A DNA stretch of 64,000 nt from Metamycoplasma spumans ATCC 19526 (GTDB taxonomy: Bacteria > Bacillota_I > Bacilli_A > Mycoplasmatales > Metamycoplasmataceae), in the NCBI GenBank assembly GCA_000620005.1, contig JHVF01000003.1, forward strand, positions 23,311-87,310, in the 5' to 3' direction. The notes beneath the pieces were generated by a model that made no database searches, had not been told where the DNA came from, and was given only the letters and a program-made list of their open reading frames with translations. The translations under genes and the position numbers were made by a program. Shown here in pieces: positions 8,461 to 22,600 of the stretch; the first letter of the stretch is position 1, and every line of letters starts with the position of its first letter.

Positions 8461-11400
8461 TTATTTTCAAATATAAGGTTTGGCATTTTTTGGATAACCA
8501 TCACTATCTAATTCGCCAGAGGCGATTAAAGTAGTGTTGTAGAATTTATCTTTAAAGGCCCTTCACTTATCTAAGAATAATTTATCTGTTGAGTCGGTAT
8601 TTAAGGCAATTTCGTCTAACAATTTGTATTTTTCATCTTGACTAATCAAACCTTCTGGGGCATTAGCTATTTTTTGTGCCCATCAATTTAGAAATCTCAT
8701 TTGAGAAGTTCTTGCTCATCATTCGGAAACATTGTATGAACCAAATAATTGTTTATTTGAATTAGCAATAATAGTATTTTTTTCCTCTGCACTTATAACA
8801 CCTTCGTAATTAGATTTTAATTGATCTAGTTGATATCTGGCAGAATCGTCAACTATTCCCGAATCTTTTACTCTTGCAATTAATTTTAGAAACTCATAAT
8901 TTAATTTAGCATTTCTTCTATATTTGTAGTAAACATCATACAATGCTTGATTTTCTGTCCTTATAGCACCCGCTCTATCAGTATCTTGTTTTTCAAACTC
9001 AGATATTATATGCGATCACGAACTTAGAGGAATTGTTACATTATATGGCCCTGCATCAGCTGGGTGTTTTTTGTAATGCGAGTCAACCCTTTGTTTAAAG
9101 AATGGCAATCATTTTTTAGTGTCTTTAGACTCATATTTTGCTATAAATTTTTCAGCTTTAATTTTTGCGGCTTTATATTTTTCTATTGTATCAGCAGATC
9201 TAATTTGTTCATTTAATGCATTATATTCATTAATATATTGAGAAGTTAATGTTCCTGTGCTATCTTTACCTTGATCATTTACAGCTATAGATAATGACTG
9301 ATTTAATTCTAACTTCATGGCACTATTATCGTTGTCTCAATTACCGTATGATTCTAACCTAGTTTTTCTTAAATCATTTAACTCCGCATTTCTTTGTTGA
9401 TTTATTTTCTCACTTATTGTATTTAATTCACTATCTGATGAGGCGTTAGTTATAAGTTTATAAAGATCTTTTAAATTATATTTTGTCGCATCATTAGCAC
9501 CAGCTACAAATTCGTTAGGTAATCCCCCTCTATTATTAGATAGGTTAAATAGGGCTAATTTATCAACTTCTTTTCTTAACTCTATTTTTCTAGAAACAGT
9601 TGCTATTTCCGATCTTATTTTTGAAAATTCTTCTTCAGTTTTCGATAATTCTGCCTTATCTAAAAGATTCTTTTTATCAGAAGAACTTGGTAATTTATTA
9701 ATTTCGTTGATTAATTCTTGCTTTTTAGATTGAATATCAGCTTTTTGTGCTTCGATTGCCTTGCGCTTAATATCATCAATTCCATTTTGACCATCAATGT
9801 TAACGGCACTATTTAATTGTTCTTTTAATTGAGATTTTTTAGGATTATTATCTGAAATCTTATCAATTTCAGAAACTGCAGATTTGACAGCTTCTTTTAT
9901 TAAATTATTTTGTCTATTTAATTCATTTATTGTTTCAATATTATTAGCTTGCGAAACTTGGCGTTTTAAACTGCTTATGGCTTGTGAATTATTTCCACCA
10001 GGATAATTAATAGAGTCAATTATTGCATTAGCTTCTCTTCTTGCACTATCAAGTTCTTGATTTTTTTGTCTAACGGCTTCATCTTTAATTCGAGCCAATG
10101 TTTCAATGGTATTAGCGTCATTATTCAATCTTTTTTCAAGATCTGATCTTACAGTTGAATCATTTACTTGTGAAATTGCGGCAGCCGCTTCGCGTTTCTT
10201 ACTTTCATAATCATTTTTATAATTTCTTACTGTTTGAATTAAGTTGCGAATACCTGTGTTATCAGTTGTAGAAAATTCTGAATTAAAGTCAGTTTGTTTA
10301 GCAACTGGTTTAACATTAGAAATTTCTGTTCTTAATGTACTAATATCTGAAGCCAAGTCGTTCAAATTCGATTCAACTGTTGATTTTGTTTCAATCGAAA
10401 TATTTGCAGTTAAGTTTCTTTTAATAGTTTCTTTCGTATTTCTAGAATCTGTATTTATTTGATCGCTAGCATTTTGCGATGAAGGATACTGCAATCTATC
10501 AATAAATACATTATAGTTAGTGCGTAATGCTCCGTTTAGATAACCTTGTATATTAGTAAGCTTAGATAATAACATATTAGTATCTGCGCCTCTTTCAGGT
10601 AATGTTTCTCTATTTATTCTAGAAATTATATCTCTTTTTTGTTCCGCAGATAGATTGCTTAAATTCTTTTGATTATTTACAAAAGCTTTGGCAGCCTCTT
10701 TTGCTTCATGAAGTATTTCATTTCTTAAATTTGTTTCTTTATAGTTTGCTGTTGAAATACTGTCCGGAACTGTTTGATTAAATCTTTTTAAAAGATTGTT
10801 TTTAATTTCTGCAATATTATTTACAATTGGAGTATCAAAGAAATGATCTATTGCTAACTTATATTCGCCCAATTTATGATTTCAATCATTTGGTAATGCA
10901 TCATTAATATCGCTTTGAGTTTTTGCTGAGTTTAATTTGTTTTTAATAGTATCTATTGCCGGCGCATTATTTGTAGTGTAACCAATAGAACCGTTAATTA
11001 AATCAACTTTTGTTTTCATTAAGTTCTTTAATTCATTAATTTCTGTTTCTTTTTGATTTAATGATTGCATTGTAGTTAATGAATCAACGTCAGCCTTAAG
11101 TTCACGCTTAGCAGTTTGAGCTTCAGTCGATTGTGGATTAGGATAAGGAATTCTATCGATTATAGCTTTGATTGTATTTTTCTTATTTCTTAATGAATTT
11201 GCAGAATTAATTAGTCCGTCAATTTCGTTTTTCAATGCAATAGCATTATCTGTATGTTCAACAGCTGTCAATGCATTTAATCTATCTTCTAGACCTTTAA
11301 TTCTAGAATTTTCCTTATCAGGATTTTGTTTATAATTATCTAATGCATTTTTAGCCGCTTCTTTAGCTAGTCTAAATCTTTCTTGTAAAGCTAAATCATA

Positions 11401-14400
11401 TTGTCTCTTAATTGTTTCAACTTTTTGTCTTAATTCGTCCATAGTCAAAACATTTATAGAAACAACAGCTTCAATATCTCTTATAAATGGTCGTTTTTCA
11501 GATTCCGACATATTTGCTATACTATTTATTTTTTCTTTAATGTCTACTTTATAAGTTTCAATAATTTGTTTTCTAAGCTCTTCAACAGAAGTAGCAGAAT
11601 TTGTCGAACTTGGGTATGTTTTGTTAAGTCTTTCATCCCTTAACCCTTGACGTGTAGGAGACAATCCTTCAATTATTCTTTTATATTCCTTAATATCGTT
11701 TGATCATGTTGAAGGTAATATTCTGTTTACATCTTCAGCGCTAATAGCTCCATTTAAATCAGATTTTATATTATTTTTAGCTTGCGCATTTGATTTAGGG
11801 TATGGAAGATTATTAACCTTGGTAGTAGCACCTGAAATAGCATTTTTTAAATTTGTAATTTGAGTCGATAGCTCATTTGCTGATTGCATTGAGTTTAATG
11901 AGTCAATTCTAGAAGATAGTGTTGCTTTGGCGGGAGCATTATTCCTATTTGGAAATTGAACCTCATTTAACAGAGTCTTTAACTCGGCCTTTTTATTAGC
12001 CAATTTAATAGCCTCTTCTATTTTTGTTTTCAGCGAATCTGCTTTTTCTTTATTGTTTACTGTATTATTCAATTCGCGCAATAACTCATTGTATTTATCA
12101 GAATTCTTATTAACGTTAGTTGAATATTGCTCAAGTTTAGTTTTTGCAGTATCAAAAGCAATTTTATACTCGTTAATCTTTCTTCTAATTGTATTAATAT
12201 TTTCTAAAACATCTCTCCCTGGAGTTCTATCAGCAGCTTTTAGCTCTGCTAATAATTCTGACTTATTCGTTTGATTTCCAATTGTATTTATTGTATTATA
12301 AGCATCTTTATATCAACCGGTAGTTACGTTGTTGCCAGCATTTGGTTCTTCTACATATTTTGTAACATCATTCATGCCGGCTAAAGTATTTTGCTCTAGT
12401 AATTTATTTTTTAAAGCATTTTTTACAGAATCTGGCATTATAGAAGAATTAATATTCTTTATTTTATTATTAAAATCAATAGCTTTTATATATAAAGGAG
12501 TAATGTTATCATTAATATTTTTTAACTGATCTGCGGATGTTGCGGATCTTACATAGTCATCTCTTAATGTTTCGTATGATTTTAGAACACTCGACGCATT
12601 TTTTGGATAATTATTTTTATTAAGTCTTATATTTGTACCGTTTCCCTCTCTAGGGTTTCAGAATTTTAATAATTGTTCATTAATTCCTGCAATTTTATCG
12701 CTAACAGTTTGTGCCTCAGCAGCACTATTTTTAGTTTTCAATTCTTCTATCAACTTTTTAGCTACTAATATGTCTGTTCTAAATGTAGATTTTAATGTAT
12801 CAACAACTTGCTTATCTTTTCTCACCAAATCTTCTAAATTATTTAAATTATTATCATTTGCATTTGCAAGTTTTTGTTTCAATGATTCTTTTAATGCATC
12901 AATTTGAGTATTAACTAAATTAAAATGATCTCTTAAATTTTCCGCACTAGCATCTCTAACATTTGCGTGTGTAATTTGATTAATTAAATCTAAAATATTT
13001 TTTGCTTTATCAATTTTATTTTTTAAAGCATCATAATTTTGATCTGTCGTAGCGGCTAATTCTGATGTTAATCTATTTTTAATTTCTCCATCTGGCAACG
13101 CATTAATTTTTGTAGTTAAACTAGAAACCCCACCATTTAATGAATTAAGTTTAGTTTCTAATGTTTTAAAATCATTTGATGTGCTATTGGTTGTCAACGC
13201 ATTTACAAGTCTATTTTTTAAATTTTGTTTAGTATTTGAAGCTATAGATGCATTTCTTCCTGTACTTGGGTATGGTATATTGTCAATAAATGTATTGTAG
13301 TTTTCTTTTCTGTCTGCCAACACTTTATTATTTATTTCATCAATCGCATCAGCTTCTTCTTTAGTATTTGAAACTGAATCAATATCATTTTTAAGCTGTT
13401 GACGTCTTGTAGTACTTAAATTAGTTAATCCGTCGATAATAGCTTTAGCATCATGTTTTGCCTTATTAATATTAGCATTTTTAACTGCATTATTTAATGC
13501 CGTAGTTTTTGCTTTTATTGTATCAATTGGTAAATTTTCATTAGAATCATCATTTTGATTGATAATTCTATCAAGCTCAGCTTTTATTTCAGAATACTTA
13601 TTTTCACTTAATAAAGCGCTCTTTTCATTAGCTAATCTTAAGGCTTCTTTTTGTGCCCTATCAGCTTCATTTCATTTATTACTAAATTCTGAAATTTTTT
13701 GATCCGCTTCTCTTGCTAAATTATCAAGTTCAGCTTTTTTAGATACGTATTGATTTGCTGTTTGATTAGCAATAATAGTCTCTGCCTCGGCAACTTTGTT
13801 ATTTAATTGTTTTTTCAATTCGACCATTTTAGGATCTGTACTTGTAATAGAATTAGCTTTCGCTTTTAAAGTATCCTTAGAAGTTATTAACGCTTGTTTA
13901 TTATTATTTGAAGTTTCATTATCCTTTTGAGCTTGCGCGTTTTTTGCGCTTTCCAAAGCCTGTGAAAGCGATCTTAAAATATCAGATAAATCTGACTTAA
14001 CTTTATTATCCAAATTATTTTTATTAGTATTTCTATAATTATCTAAAGCGTCTTGTAACGTTTGTTTAAACTCACTATAGTTTTGATTATTTAATGTCGC
14101 TAAATAACTTTCAATTTCTTCTTCTTTCGATGCAATACTTGATTTTAACTGAGTTTTTTCATTGTTTACTCGTTGAATTTCTCTTTTTGCTGCATCTTCT
14201 GCACGTTTTAATGCTTCTTTAGCTTGTTGAATTTCTGAGTCAGTTAATTTTTTAGGCGCATGATTATAAGCATTTTGTGCTGTAGCAATTGCATTTGATA
14301 ATGTATTCATTGCATTTTCTAGAGATGGCTCGCTAGCCATAGATGTTTTTGTATTATTAGAAGCATCAATTTGAGCTTTTAAATCTGATAATTTTTGGTT

Positions 14401-15470
14401 TGTTGTTGCATCTGCGGTAATTTTAGCAGCATCCGCAGCAATTATTGCATTATTCAATGCTTCCGTTTTTTTATTAATTTCAGCAATAGGATCATTATTG
14501 TTTATTGTATTATTAGCACCAATAATAGTTCTTAAATCATTTAATAAATTAGTATAGTTAGGCGAATTATTATCCGCTAATAATGCGTCTAATTTTTCTC
14601 TTGCCTGTTGCAATTTTTCTGCATGATTACTTTTTTCCGTATTTAATTTTTGATCAAATGCTTGTTTTTTAGTTTCTGCATCTAATTTAATTTCATCTAA
14701 TTTTTCTTTTTCTGAAACATATTTTGATTCTGTTTGATCATTAATAACCTTTTCAGCAGATTGAATTCCTTGATTTAATTTTTCTTTTAAAGCAACCATT
14801 TCTGGGTCTTGACTTGTAATTGAATCGGCTAAAAGTTTGGCCCCATTCTTAGATGCCACTAGTTTTGATTTATTATCAGTCGCAATTTCAGAATCCTTTT
14901 CTGCTTGTGATTTTTTGGCATCTGAAAGATTTTTAGTTAAATCATTTAATAATTTTTCTAAATCTGCTTTGGTTTTAGAATCTAAATTATTTTTATCGTT
15001 TGCGTTGTAATTATCAAGTGCCCGTTTTAAAACTTCTTTAAATTCATCATATTGAGGTTTTGTCAACGTATCTAAATAATTTTTAATTTCGTCAGCCTTA
15101 TTTTGAATATTAGTTTTTAAATTTTCTTTATCTTGATTTACTCTATTAATTACTTCTTTAGCTTCATTTTCCGCATCTACTATGGCATTTTTTGCCGCTT
15201 CAATTTCCGAGTCGCTCAATTTAGGAGTTCTTTCTTTAGCAGATTCCGCCGCTTGAATTGCTTGCTCTAATTTAGATTTAGCATTATTTAAAGCAGGTTC
15301 ATTATTCATTGAGTTTTTTGTTTGCTTTGCTTGTTCAATTTTTTTACTCAATTCATTTAAGGCGTCATTCGTTTTTTGAGAAGCTGAGATTTTCTCTGTT
15401 TCGGCAGTTTGTGTGGCTTTATTTAATGAATTGGTTTTATTTTCAATACTTGAAATAGCTTCATTATCTG
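8461..15470 (-). CDS. Giant helical repeat surface protein, C-terminal part after a frameshift
   Basis: This frame continues the gene at 15471-19460 after a shift of reading frame near 15471-15480 and stays open for about 2,340 codons to TAA at 8461-8463, with several UGA Trp codons. No ribosome binding site with a start codon is visible at its head, so alone it would not be translated; the homologous repeat runs straight across the junction. Its first part holds two more of the ~325-residue helical units (marker ITSxDPxM near 14810 and 13840). From about 13320 downward it switches to short helical modules marked by IPYP-like motifs (for example NIPYPST, RIPYPNP, NLPYPKS), reminiscent of three-helix GA/FIVAR modules of large bacterial surface proteins. 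The C terminus ends KPYIWK without a membrane anchor. The likely job is adhesion or host-protein binding. Confidence 0.7.
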
Positions 15471-16766
15471 TTATATGTTCATAGCGGTAATATTTTGTTC
15501 TAATTTATTAATTGCATCTGTTAAATTTGCGGCGTTAGAATCCGCTTTTAATTGAGCTAATTTTTCTTTAGCTTTTTGCAATTTATCGGCATGATTTGCC
15601 TTAGATTCCTCTAATTTTCTAGCAAATTCAGCCTTTACTCTTTCAGCTTTTGCTTTTAAATCATCTAATTTTTGTTTTTGTTCAATATATTTATCTGATT
15701 GATTACTATTTGCTATATTTCCGGCTTCTTCAATTGCTTCGTCAAGTTCAGATTTTAGCGAAATCATATCCGGGTCTTGACTAGTAATTAAATTTGAAAC
15801 AGATTCTAATGCTTCTTTAGATTTTAGTAATGCAGCCTTATTTTTGTCAGCTATTTCCGCATCCTTTTCAGCTTTTTTATCTTTTGCTGATTGAAGATGC
15901 GCACCCATTTGGTTTAATATGCTTTCAAGTTGTTCTCTAGTTTTTAAATCCAAATTATTTTTATCGGTCGCAACGTAACTATTAAAATATGTTTCTAAGT
16001 CAGTTTTAATATTAGAATATTCAGGATTACTTGATAATTCATTATTAATATATTCTCGAATTTCAGTTTCTTTTTCATTGATTGAATTCTTAATATTTGT
16101 TTTTTGAGAATTTGAAGCGTTAATAGCTTCTTGAGCCTTTGCAATAGCCTGTTTTAGATCATTTTGAGCTTCCTCAATTTTGGCATTTGCCAATTTAGGT
16201 GTTTTTTCTTTAGCTAATTTAGCAGATTCAATAGCAGCTTCCAATGTCTCTTTAGCAGTATTTAAATCCGGTTCGGATAACATTGTATTTTTAACTTCTT
16301 TAGCCTTTTGAATTTCTTTGCCCAATTCTCCCAATGCATTATCGGTAATTTCATCCGCCTTAGCTTTTTCAGTATTATAAAAATCACTAATAGCATTTAA
16401 ATTGCCAGTTTTTTGTTTAATTAATTCTAATGCACCATTTTCATCAATTGCGTTGTTTTGGTTAATTTTAGTTTCGATGTCAGAAATGATATTGCTATAG
16501 TTCGCAGTATTATTTTCAGTCTTAGCAGAATCTAAAATTGCCTTAGCGGCTTCTAAAGCTTTTTTAAAGTTATTTTTAGCTTCTTTTAATTTTTCTTCAA
16601 AGTCAGATATTTTTTGACTTGCATCATCTTTTAAGTCATCCACTATCTGTTTTTCAGAAACAAATTTATCATTTTCGTTATTTTTAATAATATCACGAGC
16701 TTTTTTAATTTCCGCTTCTAGTTGAGATTTTAAATCCGCCATTTTAGGGTCATTGCTTGTGATTGA
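13826..16766 (-). repeat. Four ~325-residue helical repeat units in the giant protein
   Basis: The marker motif (S/L)ITS-x-DP-x-M occurs four times, encoded near 16740-16766, 15765-15790, 14799-14824 and 13826-13858. The spacing is about 967-975 nt (about 325 residues). Each unit also carries a Y-V/I-S/E-x-K step about 30 residues on, a long Lys/Glu/Ala helix and a TPKL/APKKL segment. Copies differ too much at nucleotide level for easy recombination, which points to an old duplication. Confidence 0.75.
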
Positions 16767-19460
16767 ATCTTTAACAGCTTCTAATTGATTTGTTGATAAT
16801 ACTAAAGCTTCTTTATTTTGTGTATTTTCTAATTGTGTGTTAGCTTGATTTAAAGCTTCTGTTATATTATTTAGTTTCTGAGTTAGTTCTGTTTGCGTAT
16901 TGGCATAGCTTGGAGCATTATCATCTTTAACGGTTTTTAAAGCTTCTACTAATTGATTGGTAATTTCAGGATATTCATCTTTATTCGCATTAATAAAATT
17001 GGTAATTTCAGAAATTTTATTGTTAATTTTTTCAATTTCTGCATCTTTTAATTCATTTACTGATGCAATTTTTCCTTCTGCATTTTTATTAGCTTTTTTA
17101 AATTCTTTAACCAACTCTTTTAATTCTTCTAACGAATCCTTGTTTGCAGGATCTTGATTATTTGTAATCAATTCTTGAAGTTTTTCTTTTTCGGGGCTAT
17201 ATTCATCAGTCTGCATTTGATTTGTTAACTCATCAGCTTTATTAGCTAATTGAGACAATTCGTCACTTAAAGCAGCAAACTCTTCATCTATTTGTTGTTT
17301 TTTAGGAGGGACAGATTGAATAACATTTTCTAAATTGGTTTTAACATCTTCTAATCTTGCTACACCAAAATCGTCAACATTAGGTTTAACTTGCTCTTCA
17401 TAATCTTTTAAAACTTTTTCTAATTCGTTAATTAATGTTTTGTATTTTTCTGCATTTTCAGATTGAAGCCCATCTTTAGCTACTGCTAACTCTTCTTTTT
17501 TGACTTCAATTTGTTCTTTTAATGCTTTAATTTCTTCGATAATTATTCTTCTTTCCTCATCATCAGCGCTTTTATATCTTTTAGCTTGTTTAGTTGCATT
17601 GTTTAATTCGTCAAGCTTTTCTAAAATATTTGAGCTTGTTGAAATCGGTTCATTATTGGTTGCTTCGGTCGATTTAATTCTAGCATCTAAATCTTTTTTG
17701 GATACATGATCTTGACCATCGACTTTATATCTATCTTGTTCTAATTCTTTACTTAATTCCTTCGCTTCAGTTAATTTAGTTTCGGTAGCTTCTTTAACTT
17801 TTTCTAAAAATTTACCTTTTAATTCCTTGGCAGCTTCATTATATTCAGTTACGATTTGATCAACATCTTTTCCTTCTGCATCGGCACTTTCTAAAATTTC
17901 TTTTGCTTTAGTAATTAAGGTTTCAAATTCAGTTGAAGGTTCAATAACAAGATTATTTTTTATAAGTGTTAAATCTTTTTCAGCTTGGGCAATTTCTTTA
18001 GATAAGTTATCTTTAGCCACTTCTTTTTTAGTATTTGTTAATAAATCATTTAACTCATTTTTATTTGAAACCAAATTACCCAATAATGTTTCTTTTTTAT
18101 TGTTTTTCTCTGCTTTTGTAGTACTATCGTCTAACTGTTCTTTTTTATCTTGATATTCCTCTTGGTCTTCTAGTTTAGCAGATTCTTCTTTAGCTTTTGT
18201 AATTAATTCGGTTGTTTGAGCAATAATTTCATCTTTTTCAGTATTAATTAAATTGTTAGCTTCTTCAATTTTGGAATTTAAAGTTGCTAATGTTGAAGTT
18301 ATATCGTCTTTATTTAAATCTTTTAAAGCTTCTTTAGCCGTTTCAATAGTATTCGTCAGCTCGTCTTTAATATTTGATGAAGCAAAAAGTTCCTCTGCGG
18401 ATTCAATTTCTTTTAAAGTTTTTTCAGCCAATGGCATTTTTTCATATAAGCCATCAATAGCGTTTTTAATAACTGAAGCATTAGGTTTTAAATCTTTAGC
18501 TTTATTTAAAATATCTTTTAAAGTTTTAGCATCATTATCGTTATTCATTTGAGATTTTAACTCATCAATTTCGTCACCTAATTTATTTGCCAAATTTCTG
18601 TATTTATCATAATCAAGAGTTGTGTTCTTGTAATTTTCGGCATCTTTGAACAAATCATTAATTTGATTAGTTAAATTATCCCTTTCGGCATTCATTGTAT
18701 TGATAAACTCTTTATTAATAGCTTCAAGTTTGTCTGCTGCTTTTTGCCTTTCTTCTTGAGTCGTTAAAGGATTGTTTAAAACAGCCTCAGCATCAGCAAT
18801 GGCTCTTTCTAAATTCTCTTTGTTTTTAAAATCGTTAGGAAGTTTTGAATTGATATCTTTAGCAATAGAAATTTGATTTGTTAGCTTATAAGCACTTTCT
18901 AAATCTTTTAATAATTCATCTGCTTTGTTTTTAACTTCATAAAGACTAGGTTTGTTATCAGCTCTTTGATATTCTTTTGCTAATTTAATTTTTTCGCTTT
19001 CAAATTTCTTAATTCATTGTGAAGCAAGCGGGTTGTTTTCATTTTTAAATTTATAATCATTTAATAAATCGTTAAATGATTTAATTGAAGCTGTTGTGTC
19101 TTTATTAGCTTCTTCAAGATCTTGATATTCTTTTTTGCTATCTTCAAAAACATTTTTAGCTTGTTCTAATGCATCTAAAATTTTTTGGAAATCTTTAATA
19201 TTTTCATCTCTTAAAATATTTTCATATTTTGCAATTTCATCAGAAAATTTTCTGAAAAGTTTACTAGTATATGTCTTTTGTACTAATCTAGTTTCATCTT
19301 TTCATTCTTTCATTTTTTGAACTAGTTCTGCAAATTCTTTTCTAGCATCGTTAGCTTTATGATTGTCATCTATCAAAACATAAATTGTACCAGCTGTAGC
19401 AACAAATGCTGCACCAGCTAATACACCAACTACTGCTTTCTTTTTGTCATTTCTTGGCAT
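15471..19460 (-). CDS. Giant membrane-anchored helical repeat protein, N-terminal part (truncated by a frameshift)
   Basis: ATG at 19458-19460 with a GAGGTAAT ribosome binding site; TAA at 15471-15473 gives 1,329 residues. Residues 7-30 form one membrane span (AVVGVLAGAAFVAATAGTIYV) after a basic start, so the rest is probably exposed on the outside. The remainder is highly charged alpha-helix and coiled coil with heptad-like Leu/Ala spacing and two ~325-residue units. The reading frame ends in NITAMNI*, exactly where the repeat should continue; the next frame picks up with ITDNEAISS. A two-base TA insertion (ACATATAACA in place of ACATAACA) or one missing base would explain it. Large proteins of this architecture in mycoplasmas are surface adhesins or cytoskeleton-like proteins; no function is proven here. 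It may be a pseudogene, phase-variable, or a sequencing error. Confidence 0.75.
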
Positions 19461-19503
19461 ATTACCTCTATTCTTTCTGTAATACTTTAAATTTTATCAA
19501 AAA

Positions 19504-19531
19504 ATTATAGAAAAGATGAATATATATTCAT
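19504..19531 (-). promoter_or_regulatory. Putative promoter with an overlapping palindrome upstream of the giant gene
   Basis: A minus-strand TATAAT box lies at 19504-19509, 44 nt before the start codon. A perfect 16-nt palindrome ATGAATATATATTCAT at 19516-19531 covers the position expected for the -35 region, so it could be an operator. AT-rich palindromes are common by chance in such a genome. Confidence 0.4.
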
Positions 19532-19613
19532 AATTTACAAAATTAATGAAAATTCATCATTTTTTTCTTACAAATTATTATTTTTTTTATGCAATATTTT
19601 CTTTTAAACTTAG

Positions 19614-22600
19614 CTAATTTAAAAAGGAAAAAAACCGGAAAATTCCGAGTTTAAGTGTTAATAATGGTTTAGTAGGATGTTTATTACCATCTTTGTCAAA
19701 GTAGTATGTCGAATCTTCTGCCATAGCAACTCTTACATAAGGTACATTTGATATTAAATTGTTAATATATCCTTGTAAAAATGTAGGATCACCTAATCCA
19801 GCTACTAAAGTTGAATATTCATATATTTTATCCAAGTCAGACTATTATTAGATAAATCGTCATTCAGTAATTTCATTGATTTGTCAATTATTGAGTTTCT
19901 ATTATTATTTTTTAAATATCCATAGTTAACATTAGAAGTTCCATTAAATAGAGATTGTCATTGGAAAATCGTGTTAAATAAGTCTTGTGCTTCTGATGGT
20001 ATACTATATGGGACTGCTTGAGTATATATCAGCTGTTCTTGAATTTCCATTTCTATCGCTATACGCAATTCTTGTTCTATTATTGTATCTTATATTTGAA
20101 ACTTGATCATATTGTTCAAATTTAGAAATCATATCCATGTAGTCTCCATTATCTCTTCTTGCAAGATTACCAACTTTATTCTTTAATCATCTCATAATGT
20201 TATTTAATCTAACTTTTTCAAAGAATTTAGTTGCGGCAAATTGACGTTCTAAATTAATTGCATTTTCTAATGTGCCACTATCAACTTGTGTATTAAATCA
20301 GTCGATATAACGTTGATCAACTCAATTTAGGCGTTTATCAATAGTTCCTGAAGGTGCATAAGATTCGTTTAATAGTTTTAATCTAACCCTATCTTTTATA
20401 GATGCTCTTAATTTAGTTGCTTCTTGTTCAGCTTTTTGTTTAATTGATTCATAATCCGATTTATTTTTAGCGGAAGCCATTTCCTTATTTAAATTACTTT
20501 TAGCTTCGATTCCATCAGGTAATTTAGATATTGCTGTTTGAGCATTTTGTTTAGCGACGTATAATTCTTTTTTTCGCTTGAATTGCATTAGCTTTAATTG
20601 TGTGATAATCAGATATAGATGAAGCTCGATTTAAATCGGATGATAAATTATTTCAATTGTATTACCAGTAGGGAATTTATCAATTTCTGCTTGTGTTTGT
20701 TCACGAGCTACTTGTAATCTTGCCTCGTTTGCTAAAGAAACTCGATCTCTTATTTCTTCAATTTTTTGATTCATTTGTTCGCTTGCATAATCAATGTTTG
20801 AAGAAACGGCATTTATTGAAGAAATAAATGTATTTTTTCTAGTTTGATCAGGTCCTTAAATATTATTAATTTCTTGGACCACAGAAACTTTATGCGTTTC
20901 TATAATTTGTTTTTTAAGTTCAGAAACAGAAGAAGATTAATCTGCTGAAGTTGGATAGGTTTGAGATAATATTGAATTTAAAGCGTTATGTATATTAGAT
21001 GGCAAGTCATTAATCATACCTTTATCTTTAGTCTTTTTATCTAAATTATTAACTTCATTATTATTAAAATCATTTAGATAAGTTTCTAAGTTTCTTTTAA
21101 TTTCTTCATATTCAGAACAATTCAAGTTGTTATTTATATAATCTTGAATTTCTTGCGCTTTTTCTGATGTTTGTTTAATTGTTGTTTTTACTGTTTAAAT
21201 TATTAATAGCTTAATTGGCTTTTTGAATTGCTGATTCTAATTGTTCTTTTGCTAAATTAATATTTGCTATTGTTGGTCTTGGTGACTTATCATGCTCTTC
21301 TTGAGCTTTGGCAATAGCCGTAGCCAAAGCTTCCTTAGCTTCAAAAATCGCAGGATCGGTAATAGAGTCTTTGATGTTTGTTGCAGAAGAAATTGTATCT
21401 CATAAAGATTTTAAAGCATTATTTGTCATCTCATCTATTTTAGCTTTTTCTTCATTATAAAAAGTTTCTATATTATTCAATGCGTCAATTTTAGCTCTAA
21501 TAGATGCTAGCGGATCATTATCGTCAATTGAACTGTTATCAGCGATTTTTGCTTCAATTTGACTAACTAATCCATTTTCAACTAAATAGTTTGCACTATT
21601 TCATCATTTTTAAAGATTCTAAAACGCCGTTAGCCTTAGTTAAAGCTTGTTTCAATTTTTCTTTTAAGTCTGCTAATGTTTGTTCAAATGTTTGAATATC
21701 TTGTTTTGAGTTGTCATATAGTGTAGCGAGCTTATTTTTCTCGCTAACATATTCAGAAGTTTTATTATTGGCTATGATAGCTTTTGCTTCGTTTATTTTT
21801 TGGTCTAAATTATTTTTTAATGACACCATAGTTGTATCATTACTTGTGATTTTATCTCTTAGTGATTCTACTTTAGTAAGAATTAAAGATAAGTCATCTT
21901 TATTTTGATAATCTTGTAATTCTTTTTTAGCTTCATTAAAAGCATTATTTAAATTTGAATATTTATCTTTTATTTCTTCAAGAGTATTAGCAAATGTTGG
22001 TTGATTGTCATTTTGAACAGATTCTAAAGCTTTTTCTAACTTAGTAATTATTTCAGGATATTCATCTCCGTTTGCTGAAATGAATTTGTTTATATCACTA
22101 ACTAAATTATTTATTTTTTCAATTTCAACGGTTTTTTCATCATTTACAGACGCTATTTTTGCTTCGGCCGCTTTATTTGCTTTGCCAAAATCTTTAACAA
22201 GTGCCCTTAATTCTTCAAGTGAATCTCTATTACTTTCAATTTACGATTTATTTACTAAGTTTTGTAAGTTTTATTTTTCTGGATTATATTCATCCGTAGC
22301 AATTTCCGAAAGCAACTCATTAGCTTTAGTTTTAAGTTCATTTAATTTATTAGTTAGATCTTCAAACTCTGCGTCAATTTCAGATTTTCTCTCAGCTGTT
22401 GAATTTAGAGTATCTTCTAAAGTTTTTTTAACTTCGTTTAATCTTGCAACACCATAATCTTCAACTTCTGGTTTTACTCTATTTTTGTAATTTTGTAATC
22501 TTCTAAAATTCTTGTCAATTCATCAATTAAAGGCTTGTATTTTTCTTGATTTTCATTTGATAAATTATCTTTTGCCTTTTAACTCAGATGATTTAGATTC

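Noticed and set aside
16957..18552. Several plus-strand reading frames opposite the giant protein gene
   Set aside because: They are antisense shadows caused by the biased composition of Lys/Glu-rich helices, giving Ser/Leu/Phe-rich frames without ribosome binding sites.
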